DNA from: Punica granatum | Taxonomy: Eukaryota > Streptophyta > Magnoliopsida > Myrtales > Lythraceae | Direction of reading: 5' to 3' | Length of the DNA: 64,000 bases | NCBI RefSeq assembly: GCF_007655135.1 | Contig: NC_045130.1 | Span: 23,565,363 to 23,629,362 of the forward strand | Part shown: in pieces, positions 22,534 to 35,627 of the stretch | How positions within the stretch are numbered: the first letter of the stretch is position 1 | Layout of the letters: each line of letters opens with the position of its first letter | Notes under the pieces: model-generated | Databases searched by the model: none | The model's input: only the letters and a program-made list of their open reading frames with translations | What the model was told of the DNA's origin: nothing | Program-made: the position numbers and the translations under genes

Positions 22534-25369
22534 TGTACGGACCCGAATGTGGACTCTCGTCGGGGCCCGCATTGCGCGCTTTTGGATCGCGCGGCTTGGG
22601 AGTGTCCACCTTCCCGTGGGGACGCGTGACGGACACGCGTGAGAGAAGGAGTCGCCACTTATCATTTTACGACCCGTAGGTCGAGGGCGGATAAGTTACC
22701 CGAGTCTAGGGGTATGGAACACCTAGTTTGTCGTTAAGGCATTGATCTGTGCGGAACCGGAAAATCCGTGTTCGGGGGTTCATGTTACGTGCGGGCCTAT
22801 ATCCCGCACGCCCTTTCGGTACTCTGGTTTGCTAGGCTTGCATTTTTGTTTTATTTACCGCATGAATTAGGCTGCACTCGGCTCACACGTTTTGACACCG
22901 TAACTTCGATGAATTAAACGATGTCGGTGGAGAAGCTGAGAGAGAAGTAAACCCGTGTGTCGGGGAATTGGTTCACAATCTTGCGTTACAGTTCATCGAA
23001 CCATGGAGGTTGAATCCCTGCGTGAACCAGAACCGCGAGTTCTTGGATTTACTTGTATCTGGGCAAGCATTAGACCGATTCGATTAATTCGACTCTCGGA
23101 CCGTTCGCTCACCGACTGGAATTCTTACAGAATAAATGCACAAAATGAAATCCTTACAATGCTCTCGAAAACAATAAATACAAATTACAAGTGGCCGAAT
23201 TCCAGTCGACTCGCGTTCGGTTATTATTCCACTCTAACTCACCGTGAGTTTAGGGAAAAAGACCGAAGAACTGAAATTCAATGGACGCTCTCACTGAATA
23301 AGGCGTTGGACCCTGTGAGTGTTGATTAGGGCGTTGAACCCTGTGCTCGATGATTAGGGCGTTGAACCCTAATATTATTCGGCCTAGGGATCAGGCTCGA
23401 CCCGCATGGCAAACAGGTGCGGAAAGATAACACGCAACATCTTAATAATAGACAAAGTGTTTGTTATTATCGAGTGTACGTGTTTTAACAAGTTGTTAAT
23501 CCGGGGTATTTTGGCATGCAAATCCTACCCTAGACAAACCAGCACGTGCCAATGTTTTAGCATTCGGCTTTGTTTTGAGAACCTGACAAAGAGAGTCAAA
23601 TCTCATGTGTGTGGATTGATTTTACAGTTATTCTGTATTGTGACACTGAATTTCCACTGAATTAGCCAAACTCGTGTTTTGACTCTAGATTTGGAATCTA
23701 GAATTCCTCCTAACCATTATCTAGTGTTTGGTTAGGTCGAGTGAAAGGTTAATCAGCATTTTGCATGTTTTCTGACAGAGATAACTGTTCTAGTTACCCG
23801 AGTCTATGTTAGGATGACAGAAACTCATCAGTTAGATAAGAAAAGGCTATGCAGATGAACCTGCACCTGAACAGGTAGCCCGTTCTTATCCCGTACTGTA
23901 GTGTTTCTGTCATGCTAACCTTAAGAGTGTCGTTGAATTGTGAAATGACGATTTTGCCCTTTATTTGAAAATTGTTTTCAGAAAAGGGGAAACATCGCAG
24001 TGCGGGCCACCTCGGCCTGTAGCCGGTGTCGACCAATTCCCTGGATCGTCCAGGGTTACGCAAGAACCCCGAAAAAGCCAAAGAACCGGTCGGTCTGCCC
24101 GGAAGTGATCTAGAAAGATCTTCTGCATCATGACCTGAGTTACTTGGAATCAGGTAAAAACTCAAGTTGAGACACAGAAGCCCTTTTCAGACGTCCATGC
24201 TACATCGGACCGCGCGTTTCGGGTTTTGAAATTGATAAGTTTGAACAGGGCACCAACGTCATTTGACAACTCATCGACGCGAGTTATCAGTTAATGGCCA
24301 ATTCGTGTAAACTTTATCAGTGTAAAGTGGGTTTAATCATGTGAGCGTCCCGATTAACCCGTTTGTGGAATTGATGCTTAAGGGTTATGTCGAATGCATT
24401 AATTGTGAAAACGATTCACGACTCGACGACCAAGACGATTCCGTAAGGATCGAGGATAATTTGGTCTAATGACCGAAACTACCCTCATAACCGAATGCAC
24501 CCGAATGAGTCATCGATACTCGAATCCATGCATGCATTGTTTTGAAAAGACATTTTCATGCGATATTGCGACGATAATGTAAATTGCAAATTACACGAAA
24601 GCCGAGAACAGACTCAAAACGGGAAGAGGAAGCCTCATGCAACCCGTACGAGTCTAAGAGGCTCTCGGCCACTTCTCTTTGGAGATAGCCGAGAAGTCCC
24701 ATGGCTCGAATGGGGTTCCACGAGGTTTACCCGTCTCGTTTCGAATCATTTCTCGCATGCTCAAACGACAAACATGATAAATGACACGATTAAACGAAAA
24801 TCGGTATTGCCATGATTTGAATAACGCATTCGAACATGCAAACATGCACAAACAAGTTATTTAAGGAATCGATAAAACAATACCGACTTCATGCATGTAA
24901 GAAAACACGAGAAGACTCGGGAATCGAACTTGGATCGGGCTAAGAAGGCCGTTCTTAACCCGAGGAAAGCAAGCCAAGTCTCGGTTACCTCTTCTTGAGG
25001 CAAACCCGAGAGCTCTTTTGCTTATTTCGGGTCGGGAAGGTCTTCCGAGGGTCGATCCAAACGTTTCCCGACATGCTAACATGTTAATCGAGGATAAACA
25101 TGCATGATATAATGTAAAAAGTGCATAAACATGAAGTCTTGCAAGTGAACATGCTTTGTGCACAATATTACTCCATAGCCATGCAAATAATGTAAAAAGC
25201 CCTAGCTCCTCTAAGTCAAGAGTGATTTACCTAGCCTCGGGATACGAGGAAAGAGTCGGGGAAGTGTTCGAGAGTCGGGTGACTCGGTTGAACGCTTGGA
25301 AGGATGCTCGGGTGCAAAGGATGCACGTTCGGGGAGCTAGGTGCACGGGGAATGTGGCTGGAATGCACG

Positions 25370-25515
25370 GGAGGCGCGCGGGCGTGCGCGGGCGTGCGCG
25401 CGGGCGCGCGGGCGTGCGCGGGGCGTGGGCGTGCGCGTGCGCTCGGGCAGGCGCGCGGGCGTGCGCGCGGGCGGGCGCGGGCGTGCGCGGGCGTTCGCGC
25501 GGCTGGCGCTGGCGG
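25370..25515 (-). repeat. GC-rich tandem island in solo LTR C
   Basis: Irregular GGGCGTGCGCG-type repeats at the same LTR position as the island of A2, bordered by the conserved block GTCACTATTCACCCGAGAG. Copy number and order differ from A2 although the flanks are close to identical. Confidence 0.75.
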
Positions 25516-25875
25516 GTCACTATTCACCCGAGAGTAGCGATTTCACCCGAAATGCACTATTTGACCTGAAACAATAATTTAAAGACTTCAAATGGAAAAA
25601 CCAATTTCACTAATGAACTCCATGTGTCCAAAATGAGTGGGATATGAAGTTTGAGAAATTTTGAGCTTAAGTCGGGATGATGAACATCGGCTTCCGACTT
25701 AAGAACTCAAGGCTCTCTTTTGATCTTTTCGGTTTTCTTTTCTCTTCCTTCTAAGTACTGAAGTTTTCTGGTTCTTGAGTGTTCTTGGCTATGGAGTTTG
25801 AGAGGATTTTTTGAAAGAGAAAGGTTGGAGAGAGTGTGTAAGAGGAGAAGTGATTATCTTAATCACTTTTGGGCC

Positions 25876-25882
25876 ATTTATA
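25876..25882 (-). promoter_or_regulatory. TATA-like box of solo LTR C
   Basis: On the minus strand TATAAAT in GCCTATAAATGGCCC, the same context as in A2 (8177). Confidence 0.55.
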
Positions 25883-27465
25883 GGCAAAGCTAATGACACA
25901 ATTAGCAAAAGCAAGTGCTCTTAACCCCCATGCTTAGAAAATATCAAGCCTCATCCTCTTCCATTGCATTAATGAAGAAGAGATAAGACATTGATGAGCA
26001 TTGATGAGCATTGATGGAGGCTTGAGTGTTGTCTTCAAACTCTTAAATATTTTCAAGCAAGAGTACAAGTTGGCTTCTTGCATTGAAGAAGAAGAAGAAG
26101 CTTCTAGAGTAAAGGGTGACTCATCTTGAATAGCCCGTGGGTCCCACGACCGAAGAGGAGAAACCGGGAAAAAGCTCGGGTCTCGATTGATCGCGCATTC
26201 GAAGTTCGTGGTTTGAATTGAACGTCGAATTATCGATATACGCGAGGAAATGGCATTTTCCGTGAGAAATTGCCAAATGTCTGTATGAGGCTTGGAAGCC
26301 GGTTTTGCTCCTTTTATGCATTCAGAGCGAGGTTACCCACTTCTGACAGCATATCTTGTATCTGCATCCCACGTCGGTCATTTTGACATAAATTGCCAAA
26401 TTACGTGGGCCCTTGTCCCTTAAGCCGGTAAATACAAATATGGAGCCGGAGATGTCCTAAGAGGCCGAAACTGGATTTCTCAGATTGCTTTCTGAGTTTC
26501 TTGGGCGATCCGGAGATTACTGCGATCTCTGTTTGCTGAGATTGGGCCTCTAAGGATATGAAAAGTGCATCTGAGACCCTTAAAGCACTGCTCGAGGGGT
26601 CTAGATGAGTTGTGTGATTCATTCCGACAATTCCACATTGAGCCTTGAGAAGGCTAGCATTGTGTAAGGTAAGCATACGGCGTCAAGTTTCCCCAAAGAG
26701 GACCTCTGGATATGGATTTTCACTGAAAATGGCCTTTTGTGCCCCTCGGAGGTTACTCGGGAAACCGTGAAGGGTTCTGCTGTCTGTTTTGCCCAATTGC
26801 GTATTTCCGCTGGAGTTTTCAGGGCAATGTAGTGTGAACTTCGTTTGCCGTAATTCCATCAGACTAGTCTCCGGTTACGCTCTTCCGAAGAAGGGTATGC
26901 CCGTTTTGTCATTCGGAAGTCATTCAGAGTGTCTGTATGGCTTCTAAAAGACAATATGAAGCATTGCTCGTGCTCTGTATGGTTGAGGGGCATGGCCGCA
27001 TCTGATATTTGGAATTAACTTTTCTTTGAGAAACCGGCATTTTTGGACTTCCACTGAAAAGTTGTCTGTATACAGAAAGTTGTTCTGTATAGAGCAGATG
27101 ATTTGCAAAATGCCTTTGGGGACACTTTTCATCTGTTTGGCATTGGAGTGGATTTTTGGGGTCCAATATTGGCTGTCTTCCGATGATCGAGCGAACTATC
27201 GGAAAATAGAACTGTCCGTGTGATATACTGAAAATGCCGGTTTTGGATATTGCTGAGCTCTCTAGTCACTCTATTACCCTTTGGTGACCCCTGGAGTCCT
27301 TCTGTCATATGCATGTGTCATTTGCCCGATTTTGCTGACTTGAGGATGAATAGTGATTTTCTGCTCTGTTAAGTCGTTTTTCTGTATTCTGCTCAGGTTG
27401 TGGCTTGGATCATTGCTGATATCATCGTTTGGAAAGGTGAGCCAAAATGGGGTGCTGACAGTACT

Positions 27466-29312
27466 CAGCCACATTATTGGTGCACGGAAAGTCGATCTTT
27501 GCCGCTACCGGGTAATAGCGCCCGTCCGGGGATATTAGTACCGCGCCGATGCCTGATCCCATGGAATTGACAGCACCGTCGAAATACATCTTCCATCCCG
27601 GCTCCTCTCCCTCGTCGTCTACTCGGAGGATCCCCTCATCCAGGAAGTCGGGATTAATCGGTGTGTGGTCTTCAATTGGGAATTCTGCTAAATGATCCGC
27701 AATCGCTTGCCCCTTGACCGAAGTGCGGGACACGTACTCGATATCGTATTCCGTCAATTGACAACGCCATTTGGCTAGGTTCCGCGTGGAGGAGGGACTG
27801 TCGAGTAAGTACTTCAAGGGGTCTACCTTCGACAGCAAGCGGACCGTGTGATAGAGCGTGTATTGTCGGAGCCTTTGCATGACCCACACCAATGCGCAGC
27901 ACATCTTCTCGATTTCCGGATAATTGGACTCTCCATCGGTGAACTTTTTGCTCAGATAATAGATCGCGCGCTCCGTGTGCGTGGACTCCTCCTCCTGTCC
28001 CAGCATGCATCCTAATGATTGGCGGCGTACCGTTAGGTCAAGTACGAGGGGACGACCCGGTGTAGGCGGGACCAATACCGGTGGCTGGACCAAATACGCC
28101 TTGATGGTGTCAAAAGCCTTCTGACATTCTTCGTCCCATTCGATCGCCGCGTTCTTGCGGAGCAAGCGAAAGAGTGGTTGGCATTTGTCTGTCAAGTTGG
28201 CAATGAATCGTGCAATGTAATTCAATCGCCCTAGGAAGCCTCGTACTTCGCGGACCGAAGACGGCGGAGGAAGCTCCTTGATCGCCTTAACTTTATCGGG
28301 ATCTACTTCTATGCCATGCTCGCTGACCACGAATCCTAATAGCTTTCCCGATCGAGCGCCGAACGTGCATTTTGCCGGATTAAGCCGAAGCTTGTACTCC
28401 TTTAAACGATCGAAGAGACGCTTCAGATTAACGAGGTGGTCCTCTCTTTCTTTGGACTTGGCAATCATGTCGTCGACGTAGACCTCGACTTCCTTGTGCA
28501 TCATGTCGTGGAATAACGTGACCATGGCCTTCTGATAAGTTGCTCCGGCATTCTTGAGGCTGAAAGGCATGACACGGTAACAAAAGGTTCCCCACATGGT
28601 AGTGAACGTCGTCTTGATCTTGTCTTCCTCGGCCATCCGGATTTGGTTGTACCCGGAGAAGCCGTCCATGAAAGAAAACTGGGCGTGGCGCGCCGTGTTA
28701 TCGACTAGTATGTCGATGTGGGGCAAGGGAAAATTGTCCTTGGGGCTGGCCTTATTGAGGTCTCGATAGTCGACGCAGACTCGAACCCTTCCATCTTTCT
28801 TCTCCACCGGCACGATATTTGCCACCCATTTGGAATAGTTGCAGACCTCGAGAAAGCCTGCGTTGATCTGCTTGACAACCTCTTCCTTGATGCGGAGAAG
28901 GAGGCCTGCCCGTTGTCGTCGCAATTGTTGCCGCTTGGGCGGGAATTTTTCCGTGTCTAGAGGAAGGAAGTGCTTTACTATCGACGGGTCTAGCCCCGGC
29001 ATGTCGGCGTAGGACCAGGCGAAGACTTCTTGATACCTTGTCAGGAAGTCGATCATTCGGACCCGTTGTGTTGGGTCGAGGCTCGTACCGATCTTAAGGA
29101 CGCGGGGTTCCTCTTTAGTGCCCACGTTGATCTCTTCTGTTGGCTCGAGCGAGGTGAGCTGGCGATCCTTGAGGCGGCGCAAACTCTCTTCTATCTCAGG
29201 CACTAGACTGTCTTCGTCGAGCCCTTCCCCGAAGTATATGGGTCCAGGCTCTTCGAGACATTCTTCGGATGGGTTCGAATCGACGCGTCGGAGATATGGA
29301 TTCGAGTGGAGC
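27466..29312 (-). pseudogene. pol of B, proximal part: RT, first RNase H, start of second RNase H
   Basis: The frame is open from the predicted splice acceptor (29312) to the insertion of C, about 615 codons without a stop. Reverse transcriptase has the FSGYNQI and YVDDMIAKS motifs (YVDD near 28470). The first RNase H region has YLTVRRQSLGCML... (B: DLTVRRQSLGCML), without the usual catalytic Asp-Ala-Ser. The second RNase H opens with MYFDGAVNSMGSGIG and stops at NNVAEY, where the solo LTR interrupts it. The part is intact by itself but the gene is broken by C and by stops in the distal part. Confidence 0.92.
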
Positions 29313-29531
29313 CTGGAGAATTTGAAGGAATCGTCTTAGAAAGAAAAATTTAGAATGACATGAATAAAAGAGCAAGGAAGGGAGAGTGGAATAGACAAGG
29401 ATTCAAAAAATGCATATAGGGAATTCATTAATAGTATGGATCATGAAGCCATAACAGAGTTCCCCCTTCCGTCGTGTTGCCTACGGCTACGCCGACACGC
29501 GGGACACATCTCATACATAGATAAGTCTTAC
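29313..29531 (-). other. Predicted 219-bp intron between protease and RT (element B)
   Basis: Minus-strand donor GTAAGAC at 29531 and acceptor TTCTCCAG ending at 29313. Phase 2, as in A1 and D. The sequence from the acceptor to the first Met of the pol frame (29203) is open, so the spliced product reads through. Confidence 0.75.
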
Positions 29532-32500
29532 ACATCGACGATCACAGCCGAATAGCGCAGGACTGAGGTCCAGTTGTTAAGCTCCTCGTTTTCCTGCGCC
29601 GGGCGGATGTGAACCCTTGAAGGAATCTCCTCGGTGACGGCGTACACGGTTGGCAAGGCGTCGGTCGTGTCGTCGAAGTCCGAGGAAGGGCCGTCAGAGG
29701 TGCTCCCGATGATGAGTGGAGGTCCCGGGAAAAAGTGCGATAGCGGGGGGACTAGGATGCCCCTGTTGAGCCTACCATAGTGCGTGGCGAGGCGGTGGAG
29801 ATGGTTGCCCCGGCGGGCCTCAACGATTTCATGGCAGGAGGGGCGAAAGCCAAGTCCCCTCCTGTGCTTGTACACTTCAACTTCAATGGGGCGCTTGATT
29901 CCTTGTCCTCGCGCCCCAAGGCCGGTGCCGGGAATGTAATTGTGGTGCAAAAGGACCTTCCCTATCATGCGGTCGGTGCGGGACGGCCCGACCTCTCCGT
30001 AATCCCGAATAACGGAGATGGTCCCGAAGGAGTGGAAGGGTAAGTTTTCATCGTCCCCGACGCTGATGTAGGGAACCGCCGTCTCCTTGTAGATGGCGTA
30101 ATCCTCCTCCCCCTTGACCGTGATGATCTTTTCCTCGACGATGAATTTCACCTTCTGATGTAGCGAGGACGGAATGGCGCTGGCCGAGTGAATCCAAGGC
30201 CTTCCAAGGAGTAGACTGAAAGCGTTCGGGATATCCAACACTTGGAATGTGACGCTGAAGGAGCATGGGCCGATATCTATGAGGAGGTCGATCTCCCCGT
30301 TCACCTCTCTCCTCGAACCATCAAAGGCTCGGACCGCTGTTTTGCTAGGGCGGATGCGGTTGAGATCCACATTCATCTACTTCAAAGTGGTCACCGGGCA
30401 TACGTTGAGCGCGGAACCGTTGTCGATCATGACCCGGCCCACGATATGGTTGTTGCACTTGCAAACGATGTGCAGTGCCCGGAAATGCGCGCATCCTTCA
30501 GAGGGGAACTCATCGTCCGAAAACGAGATGGTGTTGGAGAAAATAGAGTTGATGGTTTCCTCTATCCGGTCCGGGGGCGTCCCTTTGGGGACTTGCGCAG
30601 CCGTCAGGACCCGCATGAGGGCCTCCCTGTGAGGTTCTGAGTTGAGTAGGAGGGCGAGCAACGAGATGTGGGCCGGAGATTTGGCCATCTGCTCTACCAC
30701 CTTATACTCACTCGCTTTGATGACTTTCATGAAGGCTTCGGCTTCCTCTTCTGTCACCTTCTTGGACGGAGTAAGTAGGGTCCTAGACCTCATCTCCTCT
30801 TCAGTAGCGAGCGCCTTCCCTTTGTCGGTGGTCGCCGGGTTCTCGTATAGCCGTCCCAAGCGGGTTATGCCCATGACGCCGAATTGTTGCTCGAGACTCC
30901 CGACACCCCCTTCATAGGTCCAGGGGACCTTGTCGTCCGAGTATGGTTCTCGGGCGGGAATATCTATGACGAGCGGGGCAGGCGGTGCGTCAATCCCGGC
31001 GAACCCAACTGCGGCTTCTGCGGGTATGTACTCGATCACGAAGGGGGAGGAACAACCTTGCTCGCCTTCGTCCTCCCCTGATGTGCATATGGTGATCATG
31101 TTGATGGAGGGCCCCGAAGCCGATCCATGGTCGGGGAGAGGATTAGCCTGTACGTTCGGGGGTTTTACAGCATTGAATACGAGCCCCTTCGCGTCGATCA
31201 TCTCTTGGATCCTCTCCCTCAATCTCCAACAAGTGTCCAGGGTGTATCCTGTTGCCCCCCGGTGGTATTCGCACTGCTTGCTTTGATCTTGGATGGTTGG
31301 ATCGAAGCTTGGGCCGGGCGCTATTGTTCCGATCTTATCGCGAATTTGCCGGTAGATGTGGGAGAGCGGAACCGACAGGGCCGGGTATTGTCGGCGGGTG
31401 GCGGTTGTGCTGTGCCGCCTTGTTGAGCTTGCGGGGGGAGGGTCCGCTGTGTCGGCTGAGAAGTCCTAGGACCCGGAGGTTGGTATTGAGGAGCTGGAGA
31501 TGGAGCAGGAGTATAGTGGTGGACAACGGGCGACGACACCGCGGGTAGGGGTGGAGGCGGTAGTGCGGAATAGTATATTGGTTGGGTAGAGGCTTGGGGC
31601 CGATATTGAGGTGCTTGCGGGGCATAGGAGGGAGCCGTGGGAGGCACCGCCGCGTAGTTCATCGAATATTGCTGAGGGGCCTGTTGGGTCGTGTTGACGA
31701 TATTCACCGTAACTTCCTTTCCCCTTCTCCCGCTCGAAGATGATGATGTCGTAGGGACCTTCTTCGACGACTCATCTCCTTTGCTGGTGGGGTCTTCCAT
31801 CCTTCCGAGCTTGATGCCCAAATCCAGCTTTTTACCGGCCTCGATGAGGTCGGAGAATGACGAAGTGTGCGCTAACAGGTGTGAATAGTACACTCCTCTC
31901 AGCGTGGAGTGGAACAATTGGATCTGTTGTGCCTCGCTGATTGGAGGGATGTGCTTTGCTGCTTGGGCCCGCCACTTGGCAGCATACTCCTCAAACTTTT
32001 GACCCCTTGCCATTTCTTTCGTGCTTAACTCCAACAGGGTGGGAGGCGTTTCTGCGCAATACCGGTACTGGTCGGTGAACTTCCGAGAAAGGTCCTCCCA
32101 CGTTGGGATGTCTTCGGCCTTCAGCGACATGAACCAATCGAGGGCCGATCCTGACAGGCTATCCTGAAAGGAGTGGATGACAAATTCCTCGTATTCCCAA
32201 TACTGCAGCATTTTCCCTCGGTAATGGCGGAGGTGGTGGCACGGATTCGTCGTGCCTTCGTAGGTCTTGAACTCTGGAACCTTGAACTTCGGGGGCAGAC
32301 GCATGCCCGGGAATAGGCTACAGTCACCATAGCGGGCGTCGGGACGAACATCGTTCGCTTGCAGGGCCTGTATCGTTTCCTCCATTCGCTTCAGCCTACG
32401 CTCCTGTTCGGCGTCGACCTCGGGGAAAAAGTGCGTCGGTGAGGCAAATTGGGCCGCATTGGTCGGTGTGCCCGATTTGTGGAAGGTGGTGTTTATGGGA

Positions 32501-33192
32501 GGCGGTGCCTAGTAGGAGAGGCCGGCGTGATGCTGTAGAGACGGAAAGGGAGGGAGCTCCGTGGCTTGAGGATGAGTTGGAGCAAGTGCGGTGGTTGCCG
32601 GGAAAACCGTCGGCAGAGGCGCCGTGTAGATCATAGCCGAAGCCGGTATGGAAACAGGAGGAGGTGCAGACAGGATGTGCTCCGCGGGTAGGAAGGTAGC
32701 CGGTGGAAGAGGAACTACCGAAGGGGCCGGCGGTGGCGGAAGTTGACTAGTGAAGGGGTGGACCGCGGACGTATACAGCGTTGGCGGTGCGGGAGCCTCA
32801 ACGTTCTCCAGGGCTTGGGTCGGTGGAGCCCACGGGGTTGGATCGACTGTTGGTCCCGGTCCCGGGGGAGGAGTAGAACTCGAGGAGGCCCGGTTAGGTC
32901 CTCTAAGCAAGGCGAGCAGCTCCGCCATATTAGTGGCCATTTGGTTGACCGTGCCCTCGAGGGCCGCAATGCGGGCTTGGTCATTGGTGGCGGCGGATGT
33001 TGGTGAGGCAGGTGGGAGAGGTGCCCCTGAAGGTGTCGGGGGCGGGAGATGCGTCGGAAGGGCGCCGGGGTATGCCGGGAGTACACCTGCAGGAGTAAGA
33101 AGTGGCAGAGCGTGTGTCTGCGGTGGTTGAGAGAGGGTCGGGACCGAAGGGTTGACTTCTTCGGAAATATCGACGTGATCTCCTTCCGCCAT
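29532..33192 (-). pseudogene. gag-pro of B (exon 1)
   Basis: Starts with MAEGDHVDISEEV at 33192 after the CAACTGGCGTC block. The N-terminal half is Pro-rich, followed by the conserved gag core (FPGMRLPPKFKVPEFKTYEG near 32300; FQDSLSGSALDWFM near 32150). TAG at 32509 lies where A2-like copies predict Gln. A frameshift near 31370 separates the core from the zinc-knuckle region, which reads CEYHRGATGYTLDTCW, with Tyr where A1 and D have the zinc-binding His. The protease active-site motif IDNGSALNVCP is near 30425. TAG at 30377 replaces a Gln. The frame ends at VIVDV plus TAA overlapping the intron donor. Confidence 0.88.
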
Positions 33193-33512
33193 TCTGAGAC
33201 GTTGACGAGTCGGGTAGCGGTGTGACGCCAGTTGTGATCACCTGCATTCCAAGGGTGCATAAGGACAGACACCGATAACTCGAGTGATAAGTGCGGAATT
33301 AAGTAAAATGACAAAATGTATGAGATGCATGAGCTTTCAAAACACTAATGTCATTACATTGATTAGCTCTAAGTTCCATGGTTTTACAAAATAGAACATT
33401 CGGGAGAAAAGAAAGGAACATAAACGTAAAGCCGACATCCCTTTGCGCTCGGTGGCCGCTCGAAAGTGGAGTGGGTCCGAGCGAGGGCAAAAAATGAGTG
33501 CGCCTACTAATC
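33193..33512 (-). other. Spacer between ORF1 and gag of B
   Basis: Non-coding and homologous to 12280-12517 and 51491-51796. It includes the block read on the minus strand as AATGTAATGACATTAGTG and ends with ACAACTGGCGTC before gag. Confidence 0.55.
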
Positions 33513-35012
33513 CTAAGGATGGGCGAGGTTGCGCGCCCTCTTGTGCACTCGATCCAACTCCGCGTCCAAGCGGGCCATCTCCCGGTCTAAGTGTGCGACC
33601 CGGGCGCGTGCTCGAGTCAGCTGTGTCTGAACCTCCCTGTAGTCCGCGACCTCTGCCCGGGAGTCAACAAGCTCGCAACGGAGCCTATCCCGTTCCTCTC
33701 TGACGGCCTGTAGCTCTGCATGCATGGCCGCTTGGATAGAACTCTCGGCTTCGGGGGCGAGGGTGGATGTAGCGCAGGGAGTCGGGGCGGCCTGAGGCCG
33801 TTGTGGTGGTGTTGATCCTTGCGGGTAGAACCGGGCCACGTATGCTGAGGTGGCAGAGAATGTTCGCTCCTCGTCGGTGGGGTGCTCGGGGAAGTACAGG
33901 CGCTGTATGGTGCTAGCATCCCGCTGACGGCGGATCTCTCGAATCTGTAGGAATCTATCGGGGGCTGTGGACGTGGAGTCGGCCCATTGGATGCGGAAAG
34001 GTAGGCGGTCCGCCTCGACGGGAATGTCCTGTAGGCCGCCGAGTTGTCTGATTACTCGACCGGGAAATACGAGGGTGCTCCCCAAATGGTTGAGGAGGGG
34101 AACTCCCACGATTCCGGGACATCCCGTGATCATGGGGCCGCCGGGGTTCCATCGGGCGACCCAAAGGAACCGTGAGGGCGTCAGCTCGCGCCAAAAGCGC
34201 CTCCATTCCGAGAAGCTGTGCTCGGGAGGTGGGATGACCGGCGCCAAGCGTTCGATCAGCGAGCGCTCGTCGGCGATGTAGGAGAACGGATGTGACGAGC
34301 AGAACGGGCGGATATGAGCTAGAAGCCAAATCTGTAGCAAGTGCGGAGATCCTCTCATCCTTCCGCGCCGAACCTCCCTAACATAGTCAAGAGACCGAAC
34401 GGTCTCGGCTAGCAAAGCCTCCACATAACTATGGCCTCCTACCGCTTGGAGGATGACTTGGGCTATAGCCCCGTCGATGAGGTTCGGTGAGTACGGGAAC
34501 AGGAGGGTGCCAAAGACCAAGAGCAGGAATCCATGGCAAGCATCGCGCTAATAGGAAGCCGTAGTAGGCGTCATTGCGCGGAGGAGTGTCCAATCAGAGA
34601 GCCATGCAATCCTAATGCCTTGATCCCACCTCTGATGAAGCTCCTCGTGGATATCTTGAGCGGGTATGTGGAGAAGAGTGGAGAGCTGAACCTGGATGGT
34701 TGTGAACGGGTTGGGTCTGAATATGCCTTGGGTCGTGGGTGTGGGCCTCTGGATGAGTGCCGTGTATTCCTCGATCGTAGGGGCTAACTCCGTCCCCTGG
34801 AAATTGAATACCGCGTGCCCGGGATCCCAAAGTTTGGCGGCGGTCCTCAGGAAGATCCAATCTACCGGAGTCTCGGTGAGCATGACCACGTCTCCGATGA
34901 TGTCCTGGATGAATGCGTGGGCCATCGGCCGGGGAGTCCTCCAGATGCGCATGATGTCTTGCCTTGGCGGCATGATTGCTTCGAGCCTAAGACCGGGAGT
35001 CGGGCGGTCCAT
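33513..35012 (-). pseudogene. ORF1 of B: plant-mobile-domain-like N-terminus with C-terminal coiled coil, one in-frame stop
   Basis: A single frame of 500 codons runs from MDRPTPGLRLEAIMPP to RARNLAHP and a TAG, interrupted only by TAG at 34548. The N-terminal two thirds (IMRIWRTPRPMAHAF, TIEEYTALIQRP, LLQIWLLAHIRPF, VIRQLGGLQDIP) look like the plant mobile domain / DUF7745-type proteins that I know from plant genomes. The last 90 residues (from about MHAELQAVREERDRLRCEL) are a strongly charged heptad-like coiled coil. An extra ORF upstream of gag is a known trait of Ogre/Tat elements, but its role is unknown. It is the most complete ORF1 in the window. Confidence 0.82.
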
Positions 35013-35605
35013 CCTTACCTAGATGGAGGAGATGCCGGCTTAACGTTTTTAGAATCAAATCAATGTAGTGTCCTAAGTCTTTTTTTTCGAAAGAATGTAT
35101 GCAGTGCGGAAAGATAAACTATAGTTGTGTTCTTTACAGTATACATCGCTCTTTCTTACAAAAACAACAAAAATGCCCGTCCTAAAAAAAACTACGGGCC
35201 AACTCAAGGACTCGACTTTGGGTCGGTTGACGGCATGGAGGTAAAATTGGTCCAGCATGACGGTCCCTGTGTATGCATGGTTTTCGGCGCTACTGGGAGA
35301 ACCGCTAACTAGAGATGGGGGCTCCCGACTCAAGGGTGTGAATTCCTTGAAATGGAGCGAGGATCTTTGGGGGCCGGTTCGGTGGCATAGCCGACTCGAT
35401 CCGTTCCCTTACTCGGAACCTCTAACTAACCTAGCTTCCTATATTGGTGCCCGTGGGATGTCGGACAAGGTACCTAAGAAACTAGTATGATGTGCAATGC
35501 ATGTGCGGGAAATAATGGTGCGTAAAGTAGGTAAGCGGAAAATGCGAAAAGCGATAAATAAACAAGCAAGCAAGGCAAGCGGGAACGAGCCCGAACCCTC
35601 TAGAT
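35013..35605 (-). other. Leader between PBS and ORF1 of B
   Basis: The inverse counterpart of the A2 leader. Non-coding as far as I can see. Confidence 0.6.
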
Positions 35606-35624
35606 GTCCCCAGTGGAGTCGCCA
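35606..35624 (-). promoter_or_regulatory. Primer binding site of B
   Basis: The minus strand reads TGGCGACTCCACTGGGGAC, separated from the LTR by AGC on the + strand (35625-35627). It is identical to the site of A2. Confidence 0.88.
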
Positions 35625-35627
35625 AGC

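Larger units (their letters stand above)
22534..27460 (-). mobile_element. Element C: solo LTR (4927 bp) inside B pol
   Basis: Complete LTR borders (TGTACGGACCCG left, GGTGCTGACA right on the + strand) are flanked by GTACT at 22529-22533 and 27461-27465. No internal region, PBS or polypurine tract is present. The pol frame of B resumes directly on both sides, within the second RNase H. This is the standard product of recombination between the two LTRs of an inserted element. In sequence it belongs to the A subfamily: a TATA-like box at 25876-25882, a GC-rich island at 25370-25515 and hairpins at 23300-23370 match those of A2. Confidence 0.95.
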
